Shown: positions 45,541 through 57,130 of the stretch, one piece after another
Layout of the letters: each line of letters begins with the position of its first letter
Numbering within the stretch: position 1 is the stretch's first letter
Assembly: GCA_033816765.1 (NCBI GenBank)
Contig: CM066289.1
Coordinates: 62,001-126,000, forward strand
Source: Nothopassalora personata
Taxonomy: Eukaryota > Ascomycota > Dothideomycetes > Mycosphaerellales > Mycosphaerellaceae
Length of the DNA: 64,000 nucleotides
Direction: 5' to 3'
The notes under the pieces: generated by a model
Database searches by the model: none
Seen by the model: the letters and a program-made list of their open reading frames with translations, nothing else
What the model was told of the DNA's origin: nothing
Translations under genes and position numbers: made by a program

Positions 45541-45602
45541 TTATCTAGACTTCACTTTATAGGGTGTTCTTACCTTAGTTAGACCTTAGTTAGTAGAGTT
45601 AC

Positions 45603-45628
45603 ATTTACCGGTCCCGGGACCGGTAAAT
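45603..45628 (+). repeat. 26-bp perfect palindrome, internal copy 2
   Basis: Identical to the copy at 41785-41810. It lies just after pol and before the third ORF. Confidence 0.95.
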
Positions 45629-46079
45629 CGGATTACGTAATAGCGTAGCATGCCCTACCGAATGCTTACCTAGGTGGTTACTAGCACTGGTTTTCGGTTA
45701 TATGCAGGGTTATCGGACCTTTAGTGTAACCTTAATAGCACTACTCTTACTACTTATAAGACCGGTCTCGGCGCTACTACCTTATAACGGTTATAGGGAC
45801 ATACGTTAAGAGGCATACTTAAGCGTAGCTCTCTACCTACTACTTCCCCTCTTTTCTTTAAACACTAGCACATCCTTACCGACAACTAACTACTAACACA
45901 TCTATCTACTACTACTATATACATTAGACGGTTCTTTAGCCTCTCTCTCTTCACGACCTTAACCTTCTTTAAAGCCCCTACCCCGACACTAAGCTTTTAA
46001 AGCTTACTAATACTCTAGAGTAGCACTACGAGATAGCTAGCTCTTACGATCTTACTGCTAGCGAGTCCTAGTTATTATA

Positions 46080-48955
46080 GCTTTAGCTAGTCCTTCGTTA
46101 CGCCCGGCTAGCTCGAGCATAGCGCTTACTAGTACTGTTACTAGGCTTACCCGCCTACCTTAGACCTTATTTAAGTCCCTTCGCCTACCGGACAACGTTA
46201 AGCATCTCCTTACTAATACGAACACGCCGAAGTCCGCCGCTAATGTTATGTTCCGAGAGCTTAGTCCTTAGAAGCGGGTTAAGGTGTTAAAGGACTTCTA
46301 TAAGGGCTTCGAGAAGGTATTCGAAGACTACTCCGTCTAGGTTAACCTATTTTTTAAGGAAGTTAAGAGCGGTATAGGTAAGAGCTACTAGGATAAATTC
46401 CTTAGTAATAAGAAGCTCGATGTCTTATTTCCTATCGTCGGCAAGATTCGCAAGACCGGTTTAGAGATTCGTAACCGAGAGAAGACTCTTCGAGCTACGC
46501 TTACCCGCTACTAGCTATAGTAGATAGATAATAAGATTCTTAATCGACGCGTTATCTCCGAGCTTTGCAGTACTAATAGCGGGCGCCGCCAGTTTACGGC
46601 CTTCATTAATAAGTACTTAGATTATAGTAGGGCTGTTAGTAGAATTTAGAGGGTACTAATCTAGCGTATAAGGATCGGCCGCAAGGGCATAGATCGTAAG
46701 CGAATTCTAGAGCCTAGTAATCTTACCCGGTGCGATAGGGAGGCTAAAGTACGTAGCATTAATCCGTAGTCGGCTAAGAGTAGGGAGATTATTAGAAGAC
46801 ACCGCCTAGCCGTCTATAAGGATAGCCTTCTATACTTTATAGAGGGTACTATTACTAAGAAGTCCGCGTCCCTAGAGGACAGCATAGATTAACCTAGACT
46901 ATCTAGCTAGCAATAGCCTTAGCTACGTTAGCTACTACCGGGTAGTAAAGGTAAAGGACGTGTAAAGAGTACTACGCTAACTCTACTAGCCTCTACCTAG
47001 CCTACAGTCCTATCGAGAGGCGGTCGTAAGTCGAGTCGACTTAAGTAGCTCCGTATAGGCGAGAGTATAGGTAAGGGCATAACTACGCCTACTTAATCCT
47101 CGCCTAACCGAACGCTAGACGGCGCACCTATACGCGAAGGCAGTCCGCTAGGTATACCGGTTAGCACCCTACGATCTACTCCGGCCTTAACTAAGAATAG
47201 CAATCCGATACTTACTATGTTACCTTCGGCTATAATTAGGGATGTATTAGTCTTTAAGGATTAGATCCTATAAGAAGACGAGGCCCTCCGGATTAAGCGC
47301 GCTAACTACACCTATAATAAGCGGTACTATAACATTAAGTTTAGAAACTCGATTAATGTAGATAGCATTAACTAGCTACCTAACTACCGGATAGCGGGCC
47401 TTAAGATGCTCGAATATACTGTCTCGTAGGTTCTTAAGAGGGATAGTAAGGTTAGCGCTATAATGTGCGATTAGTATATTCGAGATTTCTACTATAAGGC
47501 CCTCTACTTTGTTACGAATCCCGGTATTACCGCTAATACCCTATGTAAGCGTACGCTTAAGGTCTAAGACTAGCTCTTTAAAGGTAAGAGTTTTTTAGCT
47601 ATTAAGGTGAAGAATAGGTCGTAGTTTCGCCCTAATAAGCGTAGTTAGAAGACTATTAACCCGCTTAGCTACCTCCGTATTCGAGGTAAAGTCGGTACTA
47701 CGAGTAGTATCGTCACGCATGCTAACTACAACTAGATCCTCGACAAATTTAGCATTAATGAAGCTAACTAAGCCGATCTTAATAGTACCGGTACCTACAT
47801 TAATGGCAACATGCTATACTAGTATAATAACGCTAAACTAGCGCCGCGGGTTAAAACAGTTAGAGAGATAATAAGTCGAGAATTCGACGTGTACCGATAG
47901 CACCTACGAGAATTGAATAAGGTTAGTAACGGCGGCGTCTACTAGAACATGTAGTATTCTCTAAGCTAATAGATTATACGTAAGACCCCGGGCTGTAGCT
48001 CTTATAAGTGGCGCTTTACCCTTAACACTGCACTCGGTTTATCTCCTTCCCTAGGCCTACGATTTTTAGCTTTAATAGGGCTTATTAGGGGGGTAACGCG
48101 AACACTATAGTACAGCATGCTAGGGTCGACTTAAACCTCGAAATTGAAAACTACTAGACTAGTAACCGGCTTAATATGCTATACTCTCTTAACTTAGAGG
48201 GTACTAGTGGGCCGGAATTTTTACACGGTTTTTATAAGTAAGGGAATGCTAGAGAGTTTATCTAGTAGTGCTAGATTAACGACTGTATAGAAGACGGCCG
48301 ATTTAAGCGTTTCTTCTCGGTTAGGGTCTAGAATTACCTAAGTAAGAACAGTATTAGCTGGTTTAGAGAGGACCTAAGCGCTAGGTAAATGCGGGTAACT
48401 ACTATAGGCGTTCTAATAAGGTAGGCCGCACATAAGAAGACGCTACGTTAGATTAACCCTTACTTTATCGAGATCCGCGACGATAACTATCTTAAACTCT
48501 AGAGAAGCTAGAGTATGCACTAGGTGATAGACCTCTATCGTGACTTTAAGACGCTAAATGAGAGCGCTATAGGGTTTAAGTATCGACGCCTAGTACCTAG
48601 CTATCCTTTCCCTACGGCCGTATACCTTAGTAGCATTAGCCCCCTGTCCGATGCCCTAGCGGGTTTAAAGTCTTAGAACAATAACAAAGTTATCCTTAAT
48701 GCTAGAAGGTAGCTTAATGCTACGGTCCGCTTAGACTCGGAGCTCTTCTATAAGAAGATGCATAATTAGCGCGTCCGAGCTATGAAATTAATAGACAAGT
48801 AGCTTAGCTTAGTTACTACTCTCGAGTAGATGTGCTTTATAAGCGAAGGGCGTAATAAGAGCTTCTTCCGTAACTACTATAGGAACTCACTAGCTAGCTA
48901 CTTAGGGACGCGTCTAGTAAGACTAGTGTTAGCTACGATAACAAGTAGGTCTAAA
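46080..48955 (+). pseudogene. Third large ORF of element D, about 960 codons, unknown function
   Basis: After pol the plus strand keeps one frame from about 46080 to 48110, interrupted only by TAG/TAA, then continues one register over to about 48955. Parts include LRLPDNVKHLLTNTNTPKSA, KVLKDFYKGFEKVFEDYS, FPIVGKIRKTGLEIRNREKT, KVSAIMCDQYIRDFYYKALY, GTYINGNMLYQYNNAK, INDCIEDGRFKRFFSVRV and MCFISEGRNKSFFRNYYRN. It is Lys/Arg/Asn-rich with no signal peptide or clear membrane helix, so it does not look like an envelope protein despite its position. No retroviral domain or other family was recognised. It lies between pol and the polypurine tract, so it is part of the element or was captured by it. 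Confidence 0.68.
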
Positions 48956-49056
48956 TAAAGGAGTTATGTAAGAATGAGTGGAACTAAGTAGTTAGTGCGG
49001 GTTTATAGGCTCCTAGTTTCTAGTTAATTTCCGGCTACAGCTATAGCCTATGGGTT

Positions 49057-49100
49057 TCTAGTTCTAATTCTAGTTCTAATTCTAGTTCTAATTCTAGTTA
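49057..49100 (+). repeat. 12-bp tandem repeat, about 3.5 copies
   Basis: Unit TCTAGTTCTAAT, near the end of the third-ORF region of element D. Confidence 0.9.
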
Positions 49101-49591
49101 ATGCTTCGGGTACGGGTGCTTCTAGTCCTTAGATCTTACTTGTTTCTTATAGTTACTTATCTTCCCTTAACTCACTTTCTAGCTGCGCGATAGACTCGTC
49201 TTTAGATTTATTAGGTTACTAGTACTAACACTTACTTGTCTTATGAATAGCGTTTACATTATTCGACCATCTAGCCCGTTCGATTAATGCTAACATAGCT
49301 GCCCAATCCCTCGCTAGTTTCATAGTATACGTTAACGTAGTGCGACGGGCGCGGGTCGCGGATTATTGACGTTACTATTACGGTTTCTATTAAAGAAATC
49401 CTTTCGACCTTTATAAACTGTCGCTAGTAGGCCCTAGGATTACCTAATATCTTATATGTTAAGCTAAGTGGTAGGGTGAGCTACTATGCTACTACTAGAC
49501 TACCTTAGCTTACAGCGACTAACTAAGCTACCTATAATGCCCGGGCTCACTGCTTTAGAACCTAAGGACAGGTTCGTAATGGGGGAGGATA
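49101..49591 (+). other. 3' untranslated region of element D
   Basis: RIPped sequence with no clear frame. It ends with the polypurine tract at 49581-49589. Confidence 0.5.
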
Positions 49592-49961
49592 TATTAACGA
49601 CTAATAGGTTATATTAACCTTAGGTTTAGAGGGGGTCCCTTAGGTCCAACTTGCCCTAATTTCATTTAGGTTTAATTAGACATTTAGGTAAGCTAGCGGG
49701 ACCTAGTATAGCTATTGAGATATATACTACGCAGTTAAGCATTGTAAGCGCAGTATTAAGGTAACAATTCAATTCATACCTCTCGAGTAGAGGGCATAGG
49801 GGTTTAGGTCTACTAATCCTCTTATTTTATCTAGCTACTGCGCTACTCGTCACGTGACCTTATTTCCCGGTCCCGGGACCGGCAAATACCCCTGCTTACG
49901 TAAGCACCGCTCCATACCACTACAACTCGGATAGGCCTACATAGGGTAGTTAGTAGACATT
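49592..49961 (+). repeat. 3' LTR of element D
   Basis: 370 bp, about 95 per cent like the 5' LTR by eye. It is preceded by the polypurine tract GGGGGAGGA (49581-49589). Its palindrome is at 49862-49887. Confidence 0.92.
49862..49887 (+). repeat. Near-perfect palindrome in the 3' LTR of element D
   Basis: Same sequence as at 38416-38441. Confidence 0.92.
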
Positions 49962-52900
49962 AGTATAGAAAGAGCTTCGAACCTACTTACGAAGTTCTAT
50001 AACTATACCGCGGGTTCTATAATTAATATTACGGCCTCGTAGTTAACGTAACTCGTAAACGAAATACGCGTTATAAATAGTAAAGAAGCGCCTACCGATA
50101 CTATAAAAAAGAGTATCCTATTAGGATACCTACCCGATAAATACGATAATTTTTAAATAGCTATTAAGGCTATAGGCCTTTCGAAGATTACCTTCGAAGA
50201 CTTAGTCTCTAAGCGTAGGGACGTTAAACTAGGGCTTAAGAAGCCGTCTAAGGAAGATAACTTAGCCCAATATACGGGGGGTACTAAGCTAAAGGCGAAG
50301 TATAGCCCTAAGAAGGATAATCGCCCTAAGAGACATAAGGGCGAATATACCTATTATAAGAAGTCCGGATATAAAGGGGAGGATTACTATAAGCGTAAAA
50401 GAGACGAAGAAGCCTAAAAGAAGGGGGAGGGCTCGTCTAAAGACGCTAATTACGTGGCATAGTTAGCTTACAAAAATACGTCGACTTTCGGACCTTTATT
50501 TAATACGAATATCTTTACCCTAGACTCCGGAGGTTCTAGGTATATATCCTACGACCGAAATTACCTCTTCGACTTTACGGAGAAAGATTTAGAGGTTAGA
50601 GTAGCCGATAGTAGTGCCCTAGAGGTTAAGGGCTACGGAACGATATACCCTATCTTCGGAGAATACATAGTCGAGATACGGAACGTACTATACGTCCTGA
50701 AGCTTTAATATAACCTCCTTTCGATTACGCAATTTGCCGATAGAAGTATCGTTACCCTATTTAAGAAGAAGAGGGCTATAATAACCCGTAAAGGGGTTAC
50801 GCTAGGAATAGCCCTACGAGAGGGTAATTCCTACGTCCTAAGACACTCCGAATAGGTAAGGCTTATTTCTAAGCCTAAACCTACCTTAGATAGCTAACCC
50901 GAGCTTTAGTATCGCCGTCTAGGACACCCGGGGGAGGAAAGACTCCTAAAAGCCCCTAAAGTCCTATTAGGATTACCGGACCTATCGAGGACTAATAAGG
51001 CTTACTTAACTTATGCCTTAACTAAGTCTATACGTAGACAAAATAGGCAAGAAGCAAAAAGGGCTATAAAAGTACTAGAACGGGTATTTATCAATTTTTA
51101 GGGCCCGTATAAGTATTTTACTATAGGGGGACGCCGTTATATACTTACTATTACGGACGATTACTCCTAGAAAACCTAGATCCGCCTTACTACCTATAAG
51201 AGCAAGTTCTATAAGGAATTTAGCTCGTAGAAGTAAGACGTAGAGAGAGAGATAGGCGAAAAAGTAAGGGCGATTCGACGCGATAATACCGTAGAACTTA
51301 TTAAGCTAGGCGAAGGGTATAAAGAGATAACTATCGAGTCTACTATACCTTATACCCCGGAGTAGAACGTGACCGCCGAACGACTTAATAGGACCCTAAT
51401 TACTATCGCTAGGATAATACTTTCCGAAAGCGGTTTACCTAAGTAGCTTAAGGGCGAGGCTGTCTATATAGCCTATTACCTTCGAAACCGGTTACCTACG
51501 AAGGCCCTAGAGGTTACCCCTATAGAGCTTTATAGCAGTCGTCGACCTACGGTAGTACACCTAAGAGTTTTCGGGTATATTTATTACCTTAATATCCCTA
51601 AGGTAAAAAGGAGGGATAATCTATCTAATACCGTATTTACCGGTATATTCGTAGGCTACGCTCCGATAACTAAGTAATATCGAGTATATAACCCTCGAAC
51701 CGGAGCCGTAGGCCTATACTCTTCTCTTAAATTCGACAAAAGGTCGTTATATAACAATCTATAACTCGATGATGTCTATAAGGAGATATATACTTTACGG
51801 GACTATAAGGATAAGGAGGCCTTAGATTTTAACCTATTAGATATCCCTATAGAGTCCTATAGGGATAGCGAGCAAGACCGTAAAGTAATAGATAAAGAGG
51901 TACGAGGATAGGCCTTCCTATAAGGTAAAAGTTAAGGATAGGCCCCTCTATAAGATAATATAGTCGACAATACTACTACCGATAAACAACATAACTACCC
52001 TTAAAGGTCTATACGAGTCGTACGACGCCCGGAACGTCTAATAGAAGAGTTACGGCTAGTAAATTATAAGAAGGCTTACGAAATACCTATCCCTAGGACC
52101 TATAACGAAGCTATAAAAGGCGACTACGCTAGGGAATAGTAAGACGTATTAAGGAACACTTTAAGTCCTTAGACTTAACCGTAACTTAGACTAAATAAGA
52201 TATACCTAGTGATATAACCCTCGTTATTCTAAAATAGGTTTTTAAGGTAAAGACTTTACCTAACGGACAACTAGACAAATTTAAAGCACGTCTAGTAGTA
52301 AGAGGGTTTACGTAATAATACGGTATCGATTACTTTAAGACCTTTAGCCCCGTAGTCTATTTAGAAAGCCTACGACTTCTTCTAGCTATTGCGGCCTTGC
52401 GAGGCTATATAGCGTACTAAATGGACATTATTAGCGCCTATCAACTAGGGGAGCTTACTAAGAACGTCTATCTATCTATCCCTAAAGGGTACGAGAGTTT
52501 TGGAGAGGCAGTAAAGAGGGGGAGATACCTAAAATTAAATAAAGGTATCCCGGGCCTAAAATAAAGCGGCCGAGTTTAGAATAAGACTATTACAGATTTC
52601 TTTACTAATTACGGACTCTACGCTATCCCCGCCGACTATTCTATCTTCGTTAATAAAGGGTATACTATTATAGTTATCCTATACCTAGAAAAATTACTTA
52701 TTCTAGTAAAGGACGACAAAATACTGCTACCGCTTAAGAAGGCACTTACCGAGCGCTTCGAGATAAAGGACAAAGGCCTAGTAACGCTACTTCTAGGTTA
52801 CCGAATATCCTATAGTAAGGACGAGTCTATATACCTCGATTAAAAGCATTATATTAAAAATACACTTAGGGATTTTAGCCTTAATATAGATACTACCTTT

Positions 52901-53700
52901 AGTATATCTATACCAGTTAACGGATACTTAAGTCTTACGCCTAAAGAGCCTAACGAAGGCTTATCTAAAGCCTCTAAATACTAATCCCTCGTCGTGAAAT
53001 TAAATTAGCTAGTAAGAGCGTCTAGAATAGACGTATCTTTTATAACATAAAGACTAAGCTAATACGCGTATAACTCGATAAATCGACACTTTGAGGGAAA
53101 TATATTGCCTTAAGTACTTAGCCGATACGCGGGATAGTACTATCGTCTTTAAGCTAAACGGTAATAACCTACCGTACCTATATTTAGATTCAGACTACGG
53201 AGCGGACATTTCTAGACGGTCTATAATAGAATATACGTCTATACTAGTAGGAGCACCTATATCCTAGTCCTCTAAGCTATAATGATCGGTATCTACGTCT
53301 ACTACGGAAGCGGAATACCTAGCTCTAGCCTACGCTACGAAAGAGGTAATTTAAATTCGTTCTTTTCTAGAATAAATAGGCTATATGTCTCCCGAGGATC
53401 TTAGGACCCCTACGACAATCTACGGAGATAATAAAGTAAGTATAGCTTTAGTAAAGAACCCGAAATTCTACGCTAGGACGAAGTATATCGATATTATAGC
53501 ACATTTTGTCCGAGAGCAATACGAAGCTAAATAAGTCGAGATTACCTATATCCCGACTATCGAGTACCTTACTAACTTCTTAATAAAGTCCCTTAGTAAA
53601 TAAAAGCATATTACTAATGCTACTAAGCTTCTAGTATCGCCTAGGAGGGTAAAATAGCTAGTACTTACTAGCGACGGCAATATAGGGACGGCGACGACGA
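49962..53700 (+). pseudogene. pol: Copia gag C-terminus and pol (protease, integrase, RT, RNase H), RIPped
   Basis: Domains in order are: gag rest; zinc knuckle with Tyr for Cys (YTYYKKSGYKGEDYYKRK, about 50350); protease TLDSGGSRYIS (about 50518); integrase zinc region YRRLGHPGEERLL; core TITDDYS (about 51150), RRDNTVELIKL and TPEQNVTAERLNRT-like text (about 51355); RT ARLVVRGFT, TFSPVVYLESLRLLLA and QMDIISAYQLG (about 52280-52440); YLEKLLIL where YVDDLLI is usual; RNase H ending in KYIDIIAHFVREQ (about 53480). TAG/TAA interrupt throughout, so no functional product is possible. Confidence 0.88.
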
Positions 53701-53747
53701 TATAGTACTTCGTACTACCTTTAGGGGCTAGTCTAAAGTAGGGGGAG

Positions 53748-53982
53748 TCTTAGATTTAGCCGTCGCTAACCCGATATATCGGCGTCGGCATATAGGATTT
53801 ATCTACGTAATAGAGTTACTAGTGCGCTCTATAGCATTTACTTACGCACTATATAAGTTAATGCTTACGCGTACTCCTTAGTATAGAAGGGTATATAAGG
53901 ATACCCTTATTTACCTATAGATAGTATTAATAACAATATAATTAAGTTGTTCGATTACTTTACTTCTTATTTATTCATTTCA
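53748..53982 (+). repeat. 3' LTR of the copia element
   Basis: Same length (235 bp) as the 5' LTR. It follows the polypurine tract and ends TTTCA. Confidence 0.9.
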
Positions 53983-54016
53983 TCAGAAAGTCCGGTAGGA
54001 TCCAATCTTAATTACT

Positions 54017-54113
54017 AGACCGATCTTTATCTTTAGATCGATCTTTATCTCTAGACCAATCTTTATCTCTAGACCGATCTTTATCTCTAGACCGATCTTT
54101 ATCTCTAGGCCAA
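54017..54113 (+). repeat. 18-bp minisatellite, five copies
   Basis: Unit AGACCGATCTTTATCTCT from 54017, with single-base differences and a partial sixth copy. It begins 35 nt after the copia 3' LTR. Confidence 0.92.
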
Positions 54114-54295
54114 TTGTTATTACTAACTTCGTGCTAAAGAGGTAGAAGTTCTCCTCGAAGAAGTAAAGTAAAGTAAAGTTAGTCTCGCTCGGATAAGAGA
54201 AGAGGCTTACGTTCTTACATAGAGAATCTGAAGATAGTCGAGTTCTTTAGCTTTGGTAGTCTTTAGTAGAGGTGAAGTGGTGCATAAGAGAGTAA

Positions 54296-54560
54296 TATGT
54301 GTGTGTAGGTGTGTAGGTGTCTAGGTAGGTGTTTAAGAGAGGTAGAGAGAGGTAGAGAGAGAGAGAGAGACAGAGAGAGAGGGACAGAGAGAGAGACAGA
54401 GAGAGCGAGAGAGAGACAGAGAGAGCGAGAGAGACAGAGAGAGAGAGAGGTCTTTCCCAAGCCGAATAAATGAGTGGAAGACCCAAACTAACTTCTAGAT
54501 GCGCGATAAAGGAGAGACAGAGAGATAGAAGGAGAGAGAGATGGAAGGAGAAAGAGATAG
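54296..54560 (+). repeat. GT/GA-rich simple-sequence tract
   Basis: GTGTGTAGGT units (54296-54335) are followed by irregular (GA)n with CAGAGAGAG and GCGAGAGAG units to about 54450, then further GGAGAGAGA runs to 54560. The long Ser/Leu ORFs on the minus strand here are artefacts of (TC)n. Confidence 0.9.
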
Positions 54561-54942
54561 AAGGGAAGGACAGGGAAGGGAAGAGCCAATAGGCGCATCA
54601 CTCGAGTATCAATCCTCAAGTCGCATTGAGGTGAACACCCTTCACCGCTACTCTCCGAAGTGATATCGTCACAAGTTCCTTCCTACCTCGACACCGCACA
54701 ACAATTCCATCTCAATTGTAGCTGAACCAATCCAAGCTCCATTGTCGCCTCAAAGCGTATACTCTTCCTAAGAGTTCGCCCACTTCCCAACCAACATGTC
54801 CGCCAGCTTATCCTCTCCGTCGGGAATGGCGTCGCCAACGAGTTCACCAGAGACGTCGAGGGCACATCACGTAGGATGATTGGGCACTTGTGAAGCTTCT
54901 TGAGGGCGGAATTGATGATTGGATGGATCCACATCGTATGGG

Positions 54943-55539
54943 TTACGACGACCAGAGTCGTCCGAGCTGGTTGATCGAACCACCAGAACCCATGACGTCT
55001 ACGTGGCATCTCCTCTTGGTCGGCTTGGAACATCCTTCCTCATCGAGCTGAAAATTCTCATCCCACCATTGGACGTACAGCTGAGCATAGTCCTGATCGG
55101 ACAGTTCGTACCGGAGCGCCTCGGGGTGTTCTGATTCGACCCGGAGCCTCACCTCTTCAAAGATGTTCCATGGTAGTGTGTACCCTTGGTGCGCGACAAA
55201 ATGCTGACACAGTTGGTAGATGTATTGGTTGTTGTTGACACCGGGATCGATGACAGAACATGCGCATGTCTGAACGTCAGGTCGCTCGTTGCGACTCCGG
55301 ATACACGCTAGACTGTGGGAGGAGGTGGGTGTTGAATTTGACTTCTGGAGAGGGCCGGAGTCGGTGTGTGTCGAGGGTGTTGAGTTGGTGTTGTTGTTGG
55401 CGTCGCTTTCTCTGTGGAGCTGCTTGGGAGAGGATTCCGATGCTTGGCGCGATGGAGATGCTGGTGCTGCTAGTGCTGGTAGTGCTGTCGGTGCCGCAGG
55501 GTCAGGCGTGTTCATTATGATAGCGTCTGGTGTGCACAA
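54943..55539 (-). CDS. Hypothetical protein, Ser/Pro-rich N-terminus with folded C-terminal region
   Basis: 198 codons from ATG 55539; a second ATG at 55515 (MNTPDPAAPTALPALAAPAS) may be the real start. Residues 10-80 are Ala/Pro/Ser/Asn-rich and disordered. Residues 100-175 look folded (NQYIYQLCQHFVAHQGYTLP, WNIFEEVRLRVESEHPEALR, DYAQLYVQWWDENFQLDE). The C-terminus may be altered by an intron, because an overlapping minus frame (54683-55033) is also open to 54683. Composition is un-RIPped. No family recognised. Confidence 0.55.
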   Translation of the reverse strand: MCTPDAIIMNTPDPAAPTALPALAAPASPSRQASESSPKQLHRESDANNNTNSTPSTHTDSGPLQKSNSTPTSSHSLACIRSRNERPDVQTCACSVIDPGVNNNQYIYQLCQHFVAHQGYTLPWNIFEEVRLRVESEHPEALRYELSDQDYAQLYVQWWDENFQLDEEGCSKPTKRRCHVDVMGSGGSINQLGRLWSS

Positions 55540-55744
55540 CGGTGAGCGGGCGCAACTGTGATGGAGGTCAGGTCGTTGCCGGCACGCCTTTCAATGTGGC
55601 TTAGTCCTTCTGGACGGCGAACCTTTTAAATTGTCGCTAAGAGAGCGCTTTTCGACAGTCGTGAATTAGCGCGTTGAACAGTTGCCAACGCCAGGAACAG
55701 TGTGTAGAGGACGGGAGACGAGCGGCCTTCTACCGCCGAACTAA

Positions 55745-55963
55745 ATGGACGGTGGCATAGAGACGCGACCCACATTCTTCCTGGCCGTGTTGATTGCATA
55801 CAAATGCAACCGTGACAGGTATCGCATTCCAATACAGTACAGAGCAACTGACGGAATCCCGGATATTGAGAAAGGGACAGCCCTCGTGAGTCAAGGTAGG
55901 AAATGTAATGATGCATTGTTGCCCGATGCTGAGAAGGAGGTGTCGGCTATGTCTCATCTTTAG
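55745..55963 (+). CDS. Short ORF, unrecognised, doubtful
   Basis: 72 codons with a mixed, protein-like composition (TFFLAVLIAYKCNRDRYRIP). Opposite-strand ORFs (55626-55916, 55730-56005) overlap it fully. Its reality is uncertain. Confidence 0.22.
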   Translation: MDGGIETRPTFFLAVLIAYKCNRDRYRIPIQYRATDGIPDIEKGTALVSQGRKCNDALLPDAEKEVSAMSHL

Positions 55964-56009
55964 CACATTGGCGCCTGTGCCACCCCGGTGTGTGGGGAAT
56001 CCCAACCAG

Positions 56010-57130
56010 GAAGTTACCTTAGTAAGCTTAGTCGCTTTATTCTCGGCTCGGTACCCTTAAGCTCCGTTATGTACGGTATAGCAACGTTTAGCTAATCGGG
56101 TAATTCCGCTTACGGCGAGCCTTAGCGAAGTATCTAAGATTAAATAGGGCTTATTTTAATGTAGCTAAAAGCTATATAGCATTGTTATAATCTAGTACAA
56201 TTAAGCTTTTAATTAGACTTAAATCTTGAGATCTACTTACGTAACTAGATTAGTCATTTACTTACACCTGTTCTTTTTAAGTATATATAGTCTTAGACAG
56301 ATACATATAATACACTATCTACTTAAAACCGGTCTTTTAACTAATTAATATATAAGCCTAAGTAAGTAAAAAATTTAACTGACTAATTAGCTTACTGCTA
56401 ATACCTATAACGTGTTAGTTACAAGTCCGAGCGCTTACTAATGTACTCCCTGTATTTAGTCTCTTAAGAGTAGACCTTATACTATTACTATAGGAATATA
56501 TACCTATCAATTATACTTACTTCATAATACTAATAGACCTACATAGAACTTCTGTTAGAACGCCTGTTACGAGTTATTATAGTAAGTACTAAAACATTTA
56601 GCCTACTAATAGGTACTATTATACTAAAGAGTTATAACTAATAGGATAAATTTAACTATAAGATTAAACACTTTACTAAGTCTCTAAATGTATAGAAATA
56701 TATAGATCCTTATTAAACGGTCACTAACTTAATAGTACTAGTATGTATATTCTTTTAGAAGATTTAAGTAGTATTTACTACACTAAATACTACTGCTATA
56801 GATAGAGAGCTTATTAAGCTATATTAGTTAGACATAGATTATAGGTAGCGGACATGTAAGATCTTTACTACTATAAGATCTAAGGTAGTTACCTACCTAA
56901 CTAGGACTATAACTAAGCTAGACTAAGAGCTTATATATAGTAAATCTACTCTTAGAGCTAAGTACTTAGTACTAAAGAAGTAGTATAGACTAGATAATAT
57001 ACTATAAAAGAGATAGCTTACACTTAAGTTATCTAGGCTTTAGAAGAGCTAAGGCCTAAAGAATTAATAATTAGTATTTAGATTAGCTAGTACTATAAGG
57101 TAAGATACTTAATTATAACTCTACTAAATA
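56010..57130. other. AT-rich RIPped sequence, no gene seen
   Basis: Strong TpA bias and stops in all frames. Possibly the 3' portion of element A copy 2 or older debris; I could not align it to anything in the window. Confidence 0.5.

Larger units (their letters stand above)
38146..49961 (+). mobile_element. Ty3 retrotransposon D, 11.8 kb, RIPped, nested in copia
   Basis: Two 370-bp LTRs (38146-38515, 49592-49961) are flanked by an exact 5-bp duplication AGTAT (38141-38145, 49962-49966). The order is LTR, repeat-rich leader, gag-protease, pol, a third large ORF, polypurine tract, LTR. At 11.8 kb it is far longer than the 5-8 kb usual for fungal Ty3 elements, because of the third ORF. It is RIPped throughout and therefore dead. 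Confidence 0.93.
37281..53982 (+). mobile_element. Ty1/copia retrotransposon, RIPped, split by element D
   Basis: Two 235-bp LTRs (37281-37515, 53748-53982) bound a copia gag-pol whose frame is cut at 38145 and resumes at 49967. Without the insertion the element is about 4.9 kb, typical for copia. A polypurine tract (GTAGGGGGAG, 53738-53747) precedes the 3' LTR. No matching target duplication is visible outside the LTRs (TACTG against TCAGA). Confidence 0.92.

Noticed and set aside
46080..48955. Envelope gene interpretation of the third ORF in element D
   Set aside because: The position fits, but no signal peptide, membrane helix or glycoprotein-like Cys pattern is visible.
54247..54486. Minus-strand Ser/Leu repeat ORFs
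   Set aside because: They are translations of (TC)n simple sequence, not genes.
54683..55033. 116-codon minus-strand ORF
   Set aside because: It overlaps the better ORF 54943-55539 in another frame; it may be an alternative last exon but no splice sites were found to join it.
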